A stretch of DNA of 64,000 bases from Corallococcus sp. AS-1-6. Lineage in GTDB: Bacteria; Myxococcota; Myxococcia; Myxococcales; Myxococcaceae. The stretch covers positions 496,001 through 560,000 of the forward strand of contig NZ_JAIQDE010000001.1 in assembly GCF_020037015.1 (NCBI RefSeq). Direction: 5' to 3'. Position 1 is the stretch's first letter, and each line of letters begins with the position of its first letter. Below are positions 49,810-60,449 of this stretch, in pieces. Position numbers and translations under genes: made by a program. The notes beneath the pieces were generated by a model. It had not been told where the DNA came from. It saw only the letters and a program-made list of their open reading frames with translations, and did not search any database.

Positions 49810-51210
49810 ATGGCCGCTCGATTCTCCGATGACGAGGTGGTGCAGGCGACGGGTGCGACCCGGCGCGGGGATCCCGTGGAAGCGGGCTTCCCCGCGGTCT
49901 GCACCGACACGCGGTCGCTCACCCCCGGGTGCCTCTTCGTGGCGCTGCAGGGCGAGCGCTTCGACGCCCACGACTTCGTGGACGGTGCCCAGCGCCAGGG
50001 AGCGGCCGGGGCGGTGGTGAAGCGGGGGAGGGCGCTGCCGGCCCTGCCCCCGGGCTTCGCCCTGTACGAAGTGGACGACACCCTGGCCGCGCTCGGCGGC
50101 CTGGGCGCGCTGCACCGCCGCCGCTTCCGCATCCCGGTGGCGGCGGTGGGGGGCTCCAACGGGAAGACGACCACCAAGGAGATGGTGGGCGCCATCCTGG
50201 CCACGCGCGGCCCCGCGCTGAAGACGGAGGGCAACTTCAACAACGAGGTGGGCGTCCCGCTCACGCTCTTCCGGCTGGAGCCGTCCCACGTGGCGGCCGT
50301 CATCGAAGTGGGGATGAACCAGCCGGGCGAAATCGAACGGCTCACCCGCAAGGTCCAGCCGGACGCCGGGGTCATCACCGTCGTCCAGCCGGAGCACCTG
50401 GAGGGGCTGGGCAGCCTGGAGGGCGTGGCGGAGGCGGAAGGGGAGATGTTCCGCGAGCTCCTGCCCCAGGCGACGGCCGTCGTGAACCTGGACGACGCGC
50501 TCATCGTGCGCCAGGCCGCGCGCAGCGGCGCGAAGCACCTGACGTTCGGCCGGGCGGAGGGGGCGGACGTGCGCCTCACGGCGGTCCACACGCTGGGCCG
50601 CGACGGCATGGTGGCCACCGTGCGCTACCAGGGGAAGGACTGGCCGGTGCGCCTGCACTTCGTGGGGCCGCACAACGCGCAGAACGCGACGGCGGCGTTC
50701 GCGACGGCGCTGGCCCTGGGCTACTCCCCCGAGGAGTGCGTGAGGGGCCTGGAGTCCGCGCGGCCGTACGCGCGCCGGCTCAACATCGTGGATGGCCGCA
50801 ACGGCATCACGGTGGTGGACGACTGCTACAACGCCAACCCGGCCTCCATGGAGGCCGCGCTCGTCACGCTGGGCACGCTGGTGCCCGAAGGTGGCCGGGC
50901 GGTGGCGGTGCTGGGCGACATGCTGGAGCTGGGCGCGGGCGAGGCGGAGGAGCATGCCCGGCTGGGCGAACTCGTCGTGCGGCACGCGAAGCTGGTCGCG
51001 TTCTTCGGCCCCCGGTCCGCGGGCGGCCTGGGCAGCGCGGACATGGGAGATTCCGCCGCCCACTTCACCGAAGTGGAGCCGTTGGTGGCGTGGTTGACGC
51101 CCCGGCTTCAGCCCGGTGACGTGGTGCTGGTGAAGGCCAGTCGCGGCATGCGGCTGGAGCGCGTGGTGGCGGCCCTCACGGGCGCGGCCCCCCCCGGAGG
51201 GAGTCACTAG
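49810..51210 (+). CDS. murF: UDP-MurNAc-tripeptide:D-Ala-D-Ala ligase MurF
   Basis: 466 residues. Adds D-Ala-D-Ala to complete the pentapeptide. Motifs: TDTRSLTPGCLFVALQGERF, ATP loop GGSNGKTTTKEMVGAIL, EGNFNNEVGVPLTLFRLEP, VIEVGMNQPGEIERLT, GPHNAQNATAAFATALAL and VDDCYNANPASMEAAL (a strong MurF signature). Start ATG 49810; no strong ribosome site in the 27-base gap after murE. Its stop codon overlaps the mraY GTG by one base. Confidence 0.97.
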   Translation: MAARFSDDEVVQATGATRRGDPVEAGFPAVCTDTRSLTPGCLFVALQGERFDAHDFVDGAQRQGAAGAVVKRGRALPALPPGFALYEVDDTLAALGGLGALHRRRFRIPVAAVGGSNGKTTTKEMVGAILATRGPALKTEGNFNNEVGVPLTLFRLEPSHVAAVIEVGMNQPGEIERLTRKVQPDAGVITVVQPEHLEGLGSLEGVAEAEGEMFRELLPQATAVVNLDDALIVRQAARSGAKHLTFGRAEGADVRLTAVHTLGRDGMVATVRYQGKDWPVRLHFVGPHNAQNATAAFATALALGYSPEECVRGLESARPYARRLNIVDGRNGITVVDDCYNANPASMEAALVTLGTLVPEGGRAVAVLGDMLELGAGEAEEHARLGELVVRHAKLVAFFGPRSAGGLGSADMGDSAAHFTEVEPLVAWLTPRLQPGDVVLVKASRGMRLERVVAALTGAAPPGGSH

Positions 51211-52388
51211 TGCTGTACCTTCTGTACGAGCTCATCCAGAACACCGAGGCCGGGCGCGTCCTCAACTTCCTGCGCTACCCGACCTTCCGCATCATCGCCG
51301 CGGGCGTCTTCGCCCTGCTCCTGGGGATGCTCATCGGTCCGCGCCTCATCGCGCGGCTGCGCCTGAAGCAGCACGGGCAGAGCAACGTGCGCGAGGACAC
51401 CCCGGACAGCCACCAGAAGAAGAAGGGCACGCCCACCATGGGTGGCGCGCTCATCCTCATCTGCATCGCGGCGGGCACGCTCCTGTTCGCGGACCTGAAG
51501 TCGCGCGGCGTCTGGGTGATGATCCTCCTCACCTTCGGCTACGGCTTCATCGGGTTCCTGGACGACTGGCTGAAGCTGTCCAAGCGCAACTCCAAGGGGC
51601 TGGCCGGGCGCAAGAAGATGGCGCTGCAGACGCTCTTCTTCCTCATCGCCATCTTCGGCCTGATGTGCACGTGGACGAAGGCGGACGGCTCCTTCGGGCC
51701 CACGCTGCTCATCGACACGCGGCTGACGCTGCCCTTCGTGCCGTCCCATTGGTTCAACCCGGACCTGGGCTGGTTCTACGTCGTCTTCGCGTGGATCGTC
51801 ATCGTGGGCACGTCCAACGCGGTGAACCTCACGGACGGCCTGGACGGCCTGGCCATCGTGCCCACCATCGTGTCGGCGGTGACCTTCTGCGTGCTCTGCT
51901 ACGTGGCGGGCACCACGCTGCACATCGCGGACACGGAGACGGTGAACGGCGTCGCCAGGCTCACGGCCACGCCGCTGTACCGCTACCTGGGCATCCTCCA
52001 GGTGCCGGGCGGCGCGGAGCTGGCCGTCTTCTGCGCGAGCATCGTGGGCGCGGGCATCTCCTTCCTCTGGTTCAACACCTACCCGGCGTCCGTGTTCATG
52101 GGCGACATCGGCTCGCTGGCCCTGGGCGGCGCGCTGGGCGGGCTGGCCGTGTTCTCCAAGAACGAAGTGGTGTCCGCCATCATCCACGGCATCTTCTTCG
52201 CGGAGGCGCTCTCCGTGATGATCCAGGTGGCGTCCTTCAAGATGACGGGCAAGCGCGTCTTCAAGATGGCGCCCGTGCACCACCACTTCGAGCTCAAGGG
52301 ACTGGCCGAGCCGAAGATCATCGTGCGTTTCTGGATTGTCGCCATCCTCTGTGGTGGCGTGGCCCTGCTGTCCCTGAAACTGCGCTAG
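51210..52388 (+). CDS. mraY: Phospho-N-acetylmuramoyl-pentapeptide transferase MraY
   Basis: 392 residues, GTG start overlapping the murF stop, with GGAGGG ~8 bases upstream. Ten-helix membrane enzyme that makes lipid I. Motifs: KKKGTPTMGGALILICIAAG, GFLDDWLKLSKRNSKGLAGR (the DD acidic pair), NAVNLTDGLDGLAIVPTIVS, NTYPASVFMGDIGSLALGGA, and APVHHHFELKGLAEPKIIVR (HHH motif). Slightly longer than the usual ~360, mainly from a loop of ~30 residues around WTKADGSFGPTLL and after TLHIADTETVNG. Confidence 0.97.
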   Translation: MLYLLYELIQNTEAGRVLNFLRYPTFRIIAAGVFALLLGMLIGPRLIARLRLKQHGQSNVREDTPDSHQKKKGTPTMGGALILICIAAGTLLFADLKSRGVWVMILLTFGYGFIGFLDDWLKLSKRNSKGLAGRKKMALQTLFFLIAIFGLMCTWTKADGSFGPTLLIDTRLTLPFVPSHWFNPDLGWFYVVFAWIVIVGTSNAVNLTDGLDGLAIVPTIVSAVTFCVLCYVAGTTLHIADTETVNGVARLTATPLYRYLGILQVPGGAELAVFCASIVGAGISFLWFNTYPASVFMGDIGSLALGGALGGLAVFSKNEVVSAIIHGIFFAEALSVMIQVASFKMTGKRVFKMAPVHHHFELKGLAEPKIIVRFWIVAILCGGVALLSLKLR

Positions 52389-52418
52389 TCGCTTTCCCGT
52401 AGAGGTCGGCCCGCCCAT

Positions 52419-53789
52419 ATGAACCCCTCGCTGTCCGGTCGGAAGGTCGCGGTGTTCGGGCTGGCCAAGAGCGGCGTCGCGGCGCTGCGGCTGCTGGTCC
52501 AGCACGGCGCGAAGGTGACGGCGCTGGACGCGCGCTCCGAGGACGCGCTCGGCGACGTCGCGAAGGAGCTGCGCGCGAAGGGCGTGGAGCTCGTCACGGG
52601 CGCCACGCCCCCGGGGCTGCTCACCCGCCAGGACCTGGTGGTGGTGAGCCCGGGCGTGCCGCTGTCCCTGCCGGAGCTGGAGGCCGCGCGCACGTCCGGC
52701 GTCCCCGTGTGGGGCGAGATCGAGCTCGCGGGCCGCTTCCTCACGGGCACGCGCCTGCTGGGCATCACCGGCACCAACGGCAAGAGCACCACCACGGCGC
52801 TCACCGGCGAGCTGTACGCGAAGGCGGGCCTGCGCACCTTCGTGGGCGGCAACCTGGGGCGCCCGCTGGCGGAGGCCGCCATGTCCCCCGGGGACTGGGA
52901 CGCGCTGGTGGTGGAGCTGTCCAGCTTCCAGTTGGAGGGCATCCACCAGCTCAAGCCCACGGGCGCGGCCATCCTCAACCTCACGCCGGACCACCTGGAC
53001 CGCTACGCCAACCCCGCCGAGTACGGCGCGGCCAAGGCGCGCATCTTCATGAACCAGGACCCGGGCAGCGACTTCGCCGTGGTGAACGCGGACGACGCGG
53101 CGGTGATGGGGCTGGCCACTTCCGCGCGCGCGCCCGTGTACGGCTTCAGCCTCACGGGCCGCCCGGTGGTGGCCGCGCCGAGGCTGGCGGGGCTGGCCAT
53201 CGCGCGGCCCGGCGGCTTCGAGCTGGAGTTCGCGGGCGAGTCCTACACGCTCACCAACCGCTCGCTCCGGGGCGCGCACAACGCGCAGAACGCGATGGCG
53301 GCGGCGCTGCTGGCCCGGCTGGGCGGGGTGGCGAAGGACGCGGTGCAGGCGGGCCTGGACAGCTACCCGGGCCTGGCGCACCGGCTGGAGAGCGTGCGCG
53401 TGCTGGACGGCGTGGAGTGGGTGAACGACTCCAAGGCCACCAACGTGGACTCCGTGCTGGTGGCGCTCAAGGCGTTCGCCGGGGACGTGTGGCTCATCGC
53501 GGGCGGCAAGGGCAAGGGCGCGCCGTACGCGCCCATGGTGGAGGCGGGCCGGGGCAAGGTGAAGGGCGTGCTCACCATTGGCCAGGACGCGGACGCGCTG
53601 GCGCGGGCGTACGCGAACGACGCGCCGGTGCACGCGTGCGGCACGCTGGACGCGGCGGTGGCGAAGGCGCGCGAGCTGGCGAGGGCGGGGGACACGGTCC
53701 TCCTGTCCCCGGCGTGCGCGTCGTACGATCAGTTCAAGAACTTCGAGGACCGGGGCGACACGTTCAAGCGCCTCGTCGGGGCGCTCTGA
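52419..53789 (+). CDS. murD: UDP-MurNAc-L-Ala:D-Glu ligase MurD
   Basis: 456 residues. Adds D-Glu, the second stem residue. Motifs: GRKVAVFGLAKSGVAALRLL (UDP-binding start), VVVSPGVPL, ATP loop GITGTNGKSTTTALTGEL, VELSSFQLEGI, LNLTPDHLDRYAN, RGAHNAQNAMAAALL, VNDSKATNVDSVLVAL and LLSPACASYDQFKNFEDRGD, the classical MurD end. Start ATG 52419 about 30 bases after mraY. Normal length. Confidence 0.97.
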   Translation: MNPSLSGRKVAVFGLAKSGVAALRLLVQHGAKVTALDARSEDALGDVAKELRAKGVELVTGATPPGLLTRQDLVVVSPGVPLSLPELEAARTSGVPVWGEIELAGRFLTGTRLLGITGTNGKSTTTALTGELYAKAGLRTFVGGNLGRPLAEAAMSPGDWDALVVELSSFQLEGIHQLKPTGAAILNLTPDHLDRYANPAEYGAAKARIFMNQDPGSDFAVVNADDAAVMGLATSARAPVYGFSLTGRPVVAAPRLAGLAIARPGGFELEFAGESYTLTNRSLRGAHNAQNAMAAALLARLGGVAKDAVQAGLDSYPGLAHRLESVRVLDGVEWVNDSKATNVDSVLVALKAFAGDVWLIAGGKGKGAPYAPMVEAGRGKVKGVLTIGQDADALARAYANDAPVHACGTLDAAVAKARELARAGDTVLLSPACASYDQFKNFEDRGDTFKRLVGAL

Positions 53790-53794
53790 CCGTG

Positions 53795-54958
53795 ATGAAG
53801 ACCTCTCCTCCGGCCGCCCCCGTGCGGTTCGATCCGATCCTGCTGTGCGCGGTGCTGGCGCTGGTGGCGCTGGGCCTGGTGATGACGTACTCGGCCAGCG
53901 CGGTGCTCGCGCAGGACAAGCTGGGTGACAGCCTCTACTTCCTCAAGCGCCAGGTGTCCGCCGCGGGCCTGGGCCTCGTGGCCATGGCGGTGGCCATGAA
54001 GCTGGGGTGGCGGAAGCTGGCGCGGCTGGCGTACCCGCTCCTGCTCATCGCCATCGTGCTGCTCATCGCCGTGGCCATCCCCGGCATCGGCACCACGGCG
54101 GGCGGCGCGCGGCGGTGGATCCGCCTGCCGGGCTTCAGCCTCCAGCCGGCGGAGATCGCCAAGTTCGCGTGGCTCGTCTACCTGTCCTATTCGCTGGCGA
54201 AGAAGCGGGAGAAGGTGGCCACGTTCTCCATCGGCTTCCTGCCGCACCTGGCCCTGTGCGGCATCCTGGTGCTGCTGTGCATGCTCCAGCCGGACTTCGG
54301 CAGCAGCGTGCTCCTGGTGTTCATGCTCTTCGTGCTGCTGTTCGCGGCGGGCACGAAGCTGTCGTACCTGGTGGGCTCCGTGCTGCTCGCGCTGCCCCTG
54401 GCCTTCGTCGCCATCGCGACCAGCCCCTACCGCATGAAGCGCATCCTCGCGTTCCTGGACCCGTGGGCCCACCGGCACGACGTGGGCTACCAGGTGGCGG
54501 AGTCGCTGATGTCCATCGGCTCGGGCGGCATCACCGGCCTGGGGCTGGGGGACGGCCGGCAGAAGCTGTTCTTCCTGCCGGAGGCGCACACGGACTTCAT
54601 CTTCTCCATCCTCGGTGAGGAGCTGGGGCTCATCGGCGTGGGGCTCCTGGTGGTGCTCTACGCCATCGTCCTGTGGCGCGGCATCCGCGCGGCCCTGGCG
54701 GCGGGGGAGACCTTCGGCACGTACCTGGGCCTGGGCATCAGCTCCATCATCGCGTTCCAGGCCACGGTGAACATGTGCGTGGCCATGGGCCTGTTGCCCA
54801 CGAAGGGCCTGACGCTGCCGTTCGTGTCCTACGGCGGCACGTCGCTGGTGGTGCTGATGGGCTCCGCGGGCGTGCTCCTGTCGCTCAGCGCGAACACGCA
54901 GGGCGCGACGCGGCCGGTGCGCACGGGCACGACGGACCTGCGGGAGGTGACGGCGTGA
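53795..54958 (+). CDS. ftsW: FtsW septal peptidoglycan polymerase
   Basis: 387 residues from ATG 53795; the GTG just before it could also serve. SEDS-family membrane glycosyltransferase with ten helices that polymerises lipid II with FtsI. Signatures: VMTYSASAVLAQDKLGDSLY, GGARRWIRLPGFSLQPAEIA (SEDS motif with R-W....G...QPSE), LQPDFGSSVLLVFMLFV (with the catalytic Asp), HDVGYQVAESLMSIGSGGIT and FVSYGGTSLVVLMGSAGVLL. Location between murD and murG is standard; its stop overlaps the murG start (GTGA). Confidence 0.96.
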   Translation: MKTSPPAAPVRFDPILLCAVLALVALGLVMTYSASAVLAQDKLGDSLYFLKRQVSAAGLGLVAMAVAMKLGWRKLARLAYPLLLIAIVLLIAVAIPGIGTTAGGARRWIRLPGFSLQPAEIAKFAWLVYLSYSLAKKREKVATFSIGFLPHLALCGILVLLCMLQPDFGSSVLLVFMLFVLLFAAGTKLSYLVGSVLLALPLAFVAIATSPYRMKRILAFLDPWAHRHDVGYQVAESLMSIGSGGITGLGLGDGRQKLFFLPEAHTDFIFSILGEELGLIGVGLLVVLYAIVLWRGIRAALAAGETFGTYLGLGISSIIAFQATVNMCVAMGLLPTKGLTLPFVSYGGTSLVVLMGSAGVLLSLSANTQGATRPVRTGTTDLREVTA

Positions 54959-56102
54959 AGGTGCTCATCGCGGGCGGCGGCACCGGCGGCCATCTGTTCC
55001 CGGGCATCGCGCTGGCGGAGGAGGTCGTCACGCGCCACCCGGCTAACGAAGTGGTGTTCGTGGGCACGGAGAAGGGCCTGGAGGCGCGCGTGGTGCCCAA
55101 GGAGGGCTACCCGCTGGAGCTGGTGAAGGTGCAGGGGCTCAAGGGCAAGGGGCTCCTGGGCCTCATCAAGGGGCTGCTCGCGCTGCCCCTGGCGTTCCTC
55201 GCGTCGTTCCGCATCCTGTCGCGCCAGAAGCCGGACGTGGTGGTGGGCGTGGGCGGCTACGCGAGCGGGCCGGTGGTGCTGGCCGCGTGGCTGATGGGCA
55301 TCCCCACCGCCATCCAGGAGCAGAACGCGCTGCCGGGCCTCACCAACAAGGTGCTGGGCCGCATCGTGAAGGTCGTCTTCACCGCCTTCGAGGAAGCGCG
55401 CGCGTTCTTCCCCGAAGCGAAGGTGCAGATGATTGGCAACCCCATCCGCAAGAAGCTGATGGACAACTACCTGCGCAGCAGCGCCGCGCACGAGAAGTTC
55501 TCCGTCCTCATCTTCGGCGGCAGCCTGGGCGCGCGCGGCCTCAACACCCGCGTGCTGGAGGCGCTGGACTCGCTGGGCGACGTGAAGGACCAGCTCTCCA
55601 TCGTGCACCAGACGGGGAAGCTGGACCTGGAGACCGTGAAGAAGGGCTACGCGGACAAGGGCTTCGCGGACGTGGCGCAGGTGGTGGAGTTCATCGACGA
55701 CATGTCCTCCGCCTACGCGAAGGCGGACCTGGTCATCTGCCGCGCGGGCGCCACGTCGCTGGCGGAGCTGACGGTGTGCAAGAAGGCCAGCATCCTGGTG
55801 CCCTTCCCGCACGCCACGGACAACCACCAGGAGGTGAACGCCCGCGCGCTGGTGGACGCGGGCGCGGCCATCATGTTCCGCGAGTCGGAGCTCACCGGGC
55901 AGAAGCTGGCGGAAACGCTGCGCGGCCTGATGACGGACCCGGCGAAGCTCAAGCAGATGGCGAAGAAGGCGGGCATCCTCGGCCGCCCCGCCGCCGCGAA
56001 GGAGCTGGCGGACGTGTGCGTGGACCTCACCACCCAGGCCTGGGGCCCGGGCGGACGCGACCGCGGACAGAAGGACGTGAAGAAGGCACCCGGGAGCAAG
56101 GC

Positions 56103-56106
<4 letters not shown>
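54955..56106 (+). CDS. murG: MurG, lipid II-forming N-acetylglucosaminyltransferase
   Basis: 383 residues, GTG start overlapping ftsW (GTGA). Transfers GlcNAc to lipid I on the inner face of the membrane. GT28 features: [20 protein letters not shown] (first Gly-rich loop), [50 protein letters not shown] (third loop), and the UDP-GlcNAc site [20 protein letters not shown] with [14 protein letters not shown]. About 25 Lys/Gly-rich residues are added at the C-terminus. Stop overlaps murC start. Confidence 0.97.
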
Positions 56107-57527
<1,421 letters not shown>

Positions 57528-57530
57528 GGG

Positions 57531-58463
57531 ATGCAGCCGGGGCAGGTGACACCGCTCGCGGCGCGCGTGGCGCGGCTGCCGGGCCTGGACGTCAAGCCGG
57601 GCGAGCCCCTGGCGCCGCTCATCAGCGTGCGCGTGGGCGGCCCCGCGGAGGCGCTGGTGCGGCCGCGCTCACCGGACGCGCTGGTGGACCTGCTGCGCCT
57701 GGCCCGCGACGAGGGCATCCCCGTGACGGTGCTGGGCGGCGGGGCCAACACGCTGGTGGGGGACGGCGGCGTGCCGGGGCTCACCGTGAAGCTGCCCCCG
57801 GATTTGTTCCCGGAGGCCCTGGACGTGGGCCCGGACGACGGCCGGGTGACGCTGGGCACGGGCGCGGCCATCGCCCGGCTGGTCAACGTGATGCGCGCGC
57901 AGGGCCTGGTGGGCGCGGAGTTCCTCGCGGGCATCCCCGGCACCCTGGGCGGCGCCGTCACCATGAACGCCGGCACCAAGAACGGCGAGTGCTTCCGGGT
58001 GGTGGAGGCCATTGAAGTCGCCACCGCGGACGGCGTGGGGTGGCTGACGAAAGCGCAGGTGCCCCACACCTACCGTCACGCCACGCTGCCCGCGGGAGGT
58101 ATCGTCACCCGCGTGCGCTTCCATCTTCCCAAGGGCGATGTCGCGGCCAGCAAGGCGGCCATGGACGCGGACCTGGGCTACAGGAAGCGCACGCAGCCCT
58201 TGAGTCAGCCCAACTTCGGCAGCGTGTTCACCAACCCGCCGGGCGACCACGCCGGGCGGCTCATTGAACTCGTGGGCCTGAAGGGGCACACCCTGGGGCG
58301 CGCGCAGGTGTCCCCCCTGCACGCGAACTGGATCGTCAACCTGGGCGGCGCGGCCGCTCGCGACGTGCGGGGCCTCATCACCCTGATGCAAGAGCGGGTG
58401 AGGGAAGCCTCCGGCGTCGTCATGCACCCCGAAGTCAAATTCGTCGGAGTCTTCCTGCCATGA
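57531..58463 (+). CDS. murB: UDP-N-acetylenolpyruvoylglucosamine reductase MurB
   Basis: 310 residues, ATG 57531 three bases after the murC stop. FAD enzyme that reduces the enolpyruvyl group to give UDP-MurNAc. FAD-binding: ISVRVGGPAEALVRPRSPDA and VTVLGGGANTLVGDGGVPG; substrate region EFLAGIPGTLGGAVTMNAGT (conserved GIPG..GGA...NAG), then SQPNFGSVFTNPPGDHAGRL with the catalytic Ser of GSVF, and a final Glu in HPEVKFVG. This is the shorter type IIb-like MurB (NPPGDHAGRLIE). Stop overlaps ddl. Confidence 0.96.
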   Translation: MQPGQVTPLAARVARLPGLDVKPGEPLAPLISVRVGGPAEALVRPRSPDALVDLLRLARDEGIPVTVLGGGANTLVGDGGVPGLTVKLPPDLFPEALDVGPDDGRVTLGTGAAIARLVNVMRAQGLVGAEFLAGIPGTLGGAVTMNAGTKNGECFRVVEAIEVATADGVGWLTKAQVPHTYRHATLPAGGIVTRVRFHLPKGDVAASKAAMDADLGYRKRTQPLSQPNFGSVFTNPPGDHAGRLIELVGLKGHTLGRAQVSPLHANWIVNLGGAAARDVRGLITLMQERVREASGVVMHPEVKFVGVFLP

Positions 58464-59416
58464 CCATCGGTCCCCGAGGCTTCACCCCCGCCGAGTTGAA
58501 GGCGAAGCGCGTCGGCGTGCTGTACGGCGGCCTCTCCAGCGAGCGAGAGGTGTCCCTGCGCACGGGCGCCGCGGTCGCCGGCGCCCTCAAGGGGCTGGGC
58601 TACGACGTGGTGGAAATCGACGTGGGCAAGGACCTGCCCGCGCGCCTCGTCGCGGAGAAGGTGGACGTGGCGTGGCTCGCGTTGCACGGCCGCTTCGGCG
58701 AGGACGGCTGCATCCAGGGCCTCCTGGAGGCCATGTTCATCCCCTACACCGGCAGCGGCGTGATGGCGTCCGCCGTGGGCATGGACAAGGTGTACGCGAA
58801 GGAGATCTTCGTCGCGCGCGGCATCCCCACGCCGCCCTACCGCGCCTTCGACTCGGCGGAAGGAGCGCTCGCGGAGGCGGACCGGCTGCCGTTCCCCTTC
58901 CCGGTGGTGGTGAAGCCCAGCCGCGAGGGCAGCAGCGTGGGCGTGCACATCTGCAAGACGCGCGAGGAGTACACCGCCGCCGTCCAGGACGCCGCGAAGT
59001 ACGCGGGCACGCTCCTGGTGGAGCAGTTCATCAAGGGCCGGGAGGTCCAGGGCGGCGTGCTGGACAACGAGGCCCTGGGCGTCATCGAAGTGAAGGCCGC
59101 CCGCGAGTTCTACGACTACGAGGCCAAGTACAAGGCCGGCAGCGGTACTCAGTATCTCTTCCCCGCGCCGCTGCCCCCGGACCTGTACGCGCGCGTCAAC
59201 GAGGTCTCCCTGGGCGCCCACAAGGCGCTGGGGTGCTCCGGCGGCTCGCGCTCGGACGTCATCGTCACGGACAGTGGCGACGTGTTCCTGCTGGAAATCA
59301 ACACGCTGCCCGGAATGACGGCCTCCAGCCTCCTGCCCAAAATCGCGGCGGGGCGGGGCATCGACTTCCCGGCCCTCTGTGAGCGGCTGCTCCAGGGCGC
59401 TTCACTCAAGGCCTGA
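58460..59416 (+). CDS. ddl: D-alanine-D-alanine ligase Ddl
   Basis: 318 residues, start overlapping murB (ATGA). ATP-grasp ligase making D-Ala-D-Ala for MurF. Motifs: RVGVLYGGLSSEREVSLRTG, VAWLALHGRFGEDGCIQGLL (Glu-containing), PYTGSGVMASAVGMDKVYAK, FPVVVKPSREGSSVGVHICK (ATP Lys), KGREVQGGVLDNEALGVIEV and VFLLEINTLPGMTASSLLPK (metal Glu, Asn). After this gene a hairpin (59443-59462) separates it from ftsQ. Compact DdlB-like length. Confidence 0.97.
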   Translation: MTIGPRGFTPAELKAKRVGVLYGGLSSEREVSLRTGAAVAGALKGLGYDVVEIDVGKDLPARLVAEKVDVAWLALHGRFGEDGCIQGLLEAMFIPYTGSGVMASAVGMDKVYAKEIFVARGIPTPPYRAFDSAEGALAEADRLPFPFPVVVKPSREGSSVGVHICKTREEYTAAVQDAAKYAGTLLVEQFIKGREVQGGVLDNEALGVIEVKAAREFYDYEAKYKAGSGTQYLFPAPLPPDLYARVNEVSLGAHKALGCSGGSRSDVIVTDSGDVFLLEINTLPGMTASSLLPKIAAGRGIDFPALCERLLQGASLKA

Positions 59417-59442
59417 GCCGCTGCGCGTTCTTTCCTGGAGTT

Positions 59443-59462
59443 CCGGCCTCTTGTGAGGCCGG
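59443..59462 (+). terminator. Perfect hairpin between ddl and ftsQ
   Basis: CCGGCCTC-TTGT-GAGGCCGG: eight perfect pairs with a four-base loop, 27 bases after the ddl stop and 88 bases before ftsQ. No T tract follows (CGTGTCCCCCC), so it could be a weak terminator, a processing site, or an attenuator that sets ftsQ-ftsA apart from the mur genes. Confidence 0.45.
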
Positions 59463-59550
59463 CGTGTCCCCCCGTGCCGCTACAGCGACGTGCCTGTAGC
59501 CAAAAACTGGCGTGGTTCGACGTCCGCACGCAGCATGCGCCTCCCTAGTC

Positions 59551-60408
59551 ATGGCCTTCGGAAAATCCAAGAACCGCCGCCGCCTGGACGCCGCACCGCG
59601 CAATGACGCGGTGAAGGGCGCGGTCCGTTCGCACGGGCCGTCGGTGGCGAAGGCGCTGGGGCTGGCGGTGGCGACGGCGGGGCTCATCTGGGGTTCCATC
59701 GAGCTGCGTGCGTGGGCGGTGGTGTCGCCGCGCTTCGCGCTGGAGTCGGTGAACTTCACCGGCCTGGAGCGCGCGTCGCGCCCGGAGCTCCTGAAGCTGT
59801 CCGGCCTCACGGCGGGGCAGAACCTGTGGACGCTGGACCCGGCCGCGCTGGCCCGGGCCATGGGGCAGCACCCCTGGGTGCGCACGGTGGAGGTGACGCG
59901 GCGGTTTCCGCGCGGGGTGTCCGTGGAGGTGACGGAGCACGCACCCGCGGCGCTGGCGGTGCTGGGCGACCTCTACGTGCTGGACGAGGAGGGCGAGCCC
60001 TTCAAGCGCGTCACCCCGGGGGACGGGCTGGACCTGCCGCTCGTCACCGGCGTGGAGCGCGACGCGTACGTGGCGGACCCGGACGCGGTGCGTTCGAAGT
60101 TCCGCGAGGCGCTGGATGTAACCCGTGCTTATGCGCGGCTGTCGCCGGGGCGATCCGACCGGCTGTCCGAGGTGCGCCTGGAGAACACCGGGCTTGCGCT
60201 GGTGACGGCGACGGGGCAGGAGGTGCGCCTCGGTGCTGGCGACACGGAAGTCAAGCTCCAGCGGCTGGCGCGCGTTCGTCGCGAGCTCAGCACAAGGGGG
60301 CTTGCAGCCGCGATCATTCGCCTGGATAACCGTGCCCGACCGGGTTGGGTGGCGGTGAGGCTTTCGAGTGGGTCCGACTCCGAGAGGAGCGGGGGCTCGA
60401 CGCAGTGA
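59551..60408 (+). CDS. ftsQ: FtsQ division protein (POTRA domain)
   Basis: 285 residues from ATG 59551 (MAFGKSKNRRRLD). Cytoplasmic basic N-terminus, one membrane helix (~35-58, SVAKALGLAVATAGLIWGSI), then a POTRA domain (FALESVNFTGLERASRPELL, KLSGLTAGQNLWTLDPAALA, HPWVRTVEVTRRFPRGVSVE) and the beta domain (LAVLGDLYVLDEEGEPFKRV, RLDNRARPGWVAVRL). Links FtsB/FtsL to the septum. The 134-base gap upstream contains a hairpin and may hold its own promoter. Sequence is typical; family members are poorly conserved, but position is diagnostic. Confidence 0.92.
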   Translation: MAFGKSKNRRRLDAAPRNDAVKGAVRSHGPSVAKALGLAVATAGLIWGSIELRAWAVVSPRFALESVNFTGLERASRPELLKLSGLTAGQNLWTLDPAALARAMGQHPWVRTVEVTRRFPRGVSVEVTEHAPAALAVLGDLYVLDEEGEPFKRVTPGDGLDLPLVTGVERDAYVADPDAVRSKFREALDVTRAYARLSPGRSDRLSEVRLENTGLALVTATGQEVRLGAGDTEVKLQRLARVRRELSTRGLAAAIIRLDNRARPGWVAVRLSSGSDSERSGGSTQ

Positions 60409-60449
60409 GGATGCTTCCTTCACGAAAGTGAGGGAGCCTGGGAGGAGTC

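Noticed and set aside
51207-53633. 808-codon reverse open frame under mraY-murD
   Set aside because: Antisense of two certain genes; no credible protein.
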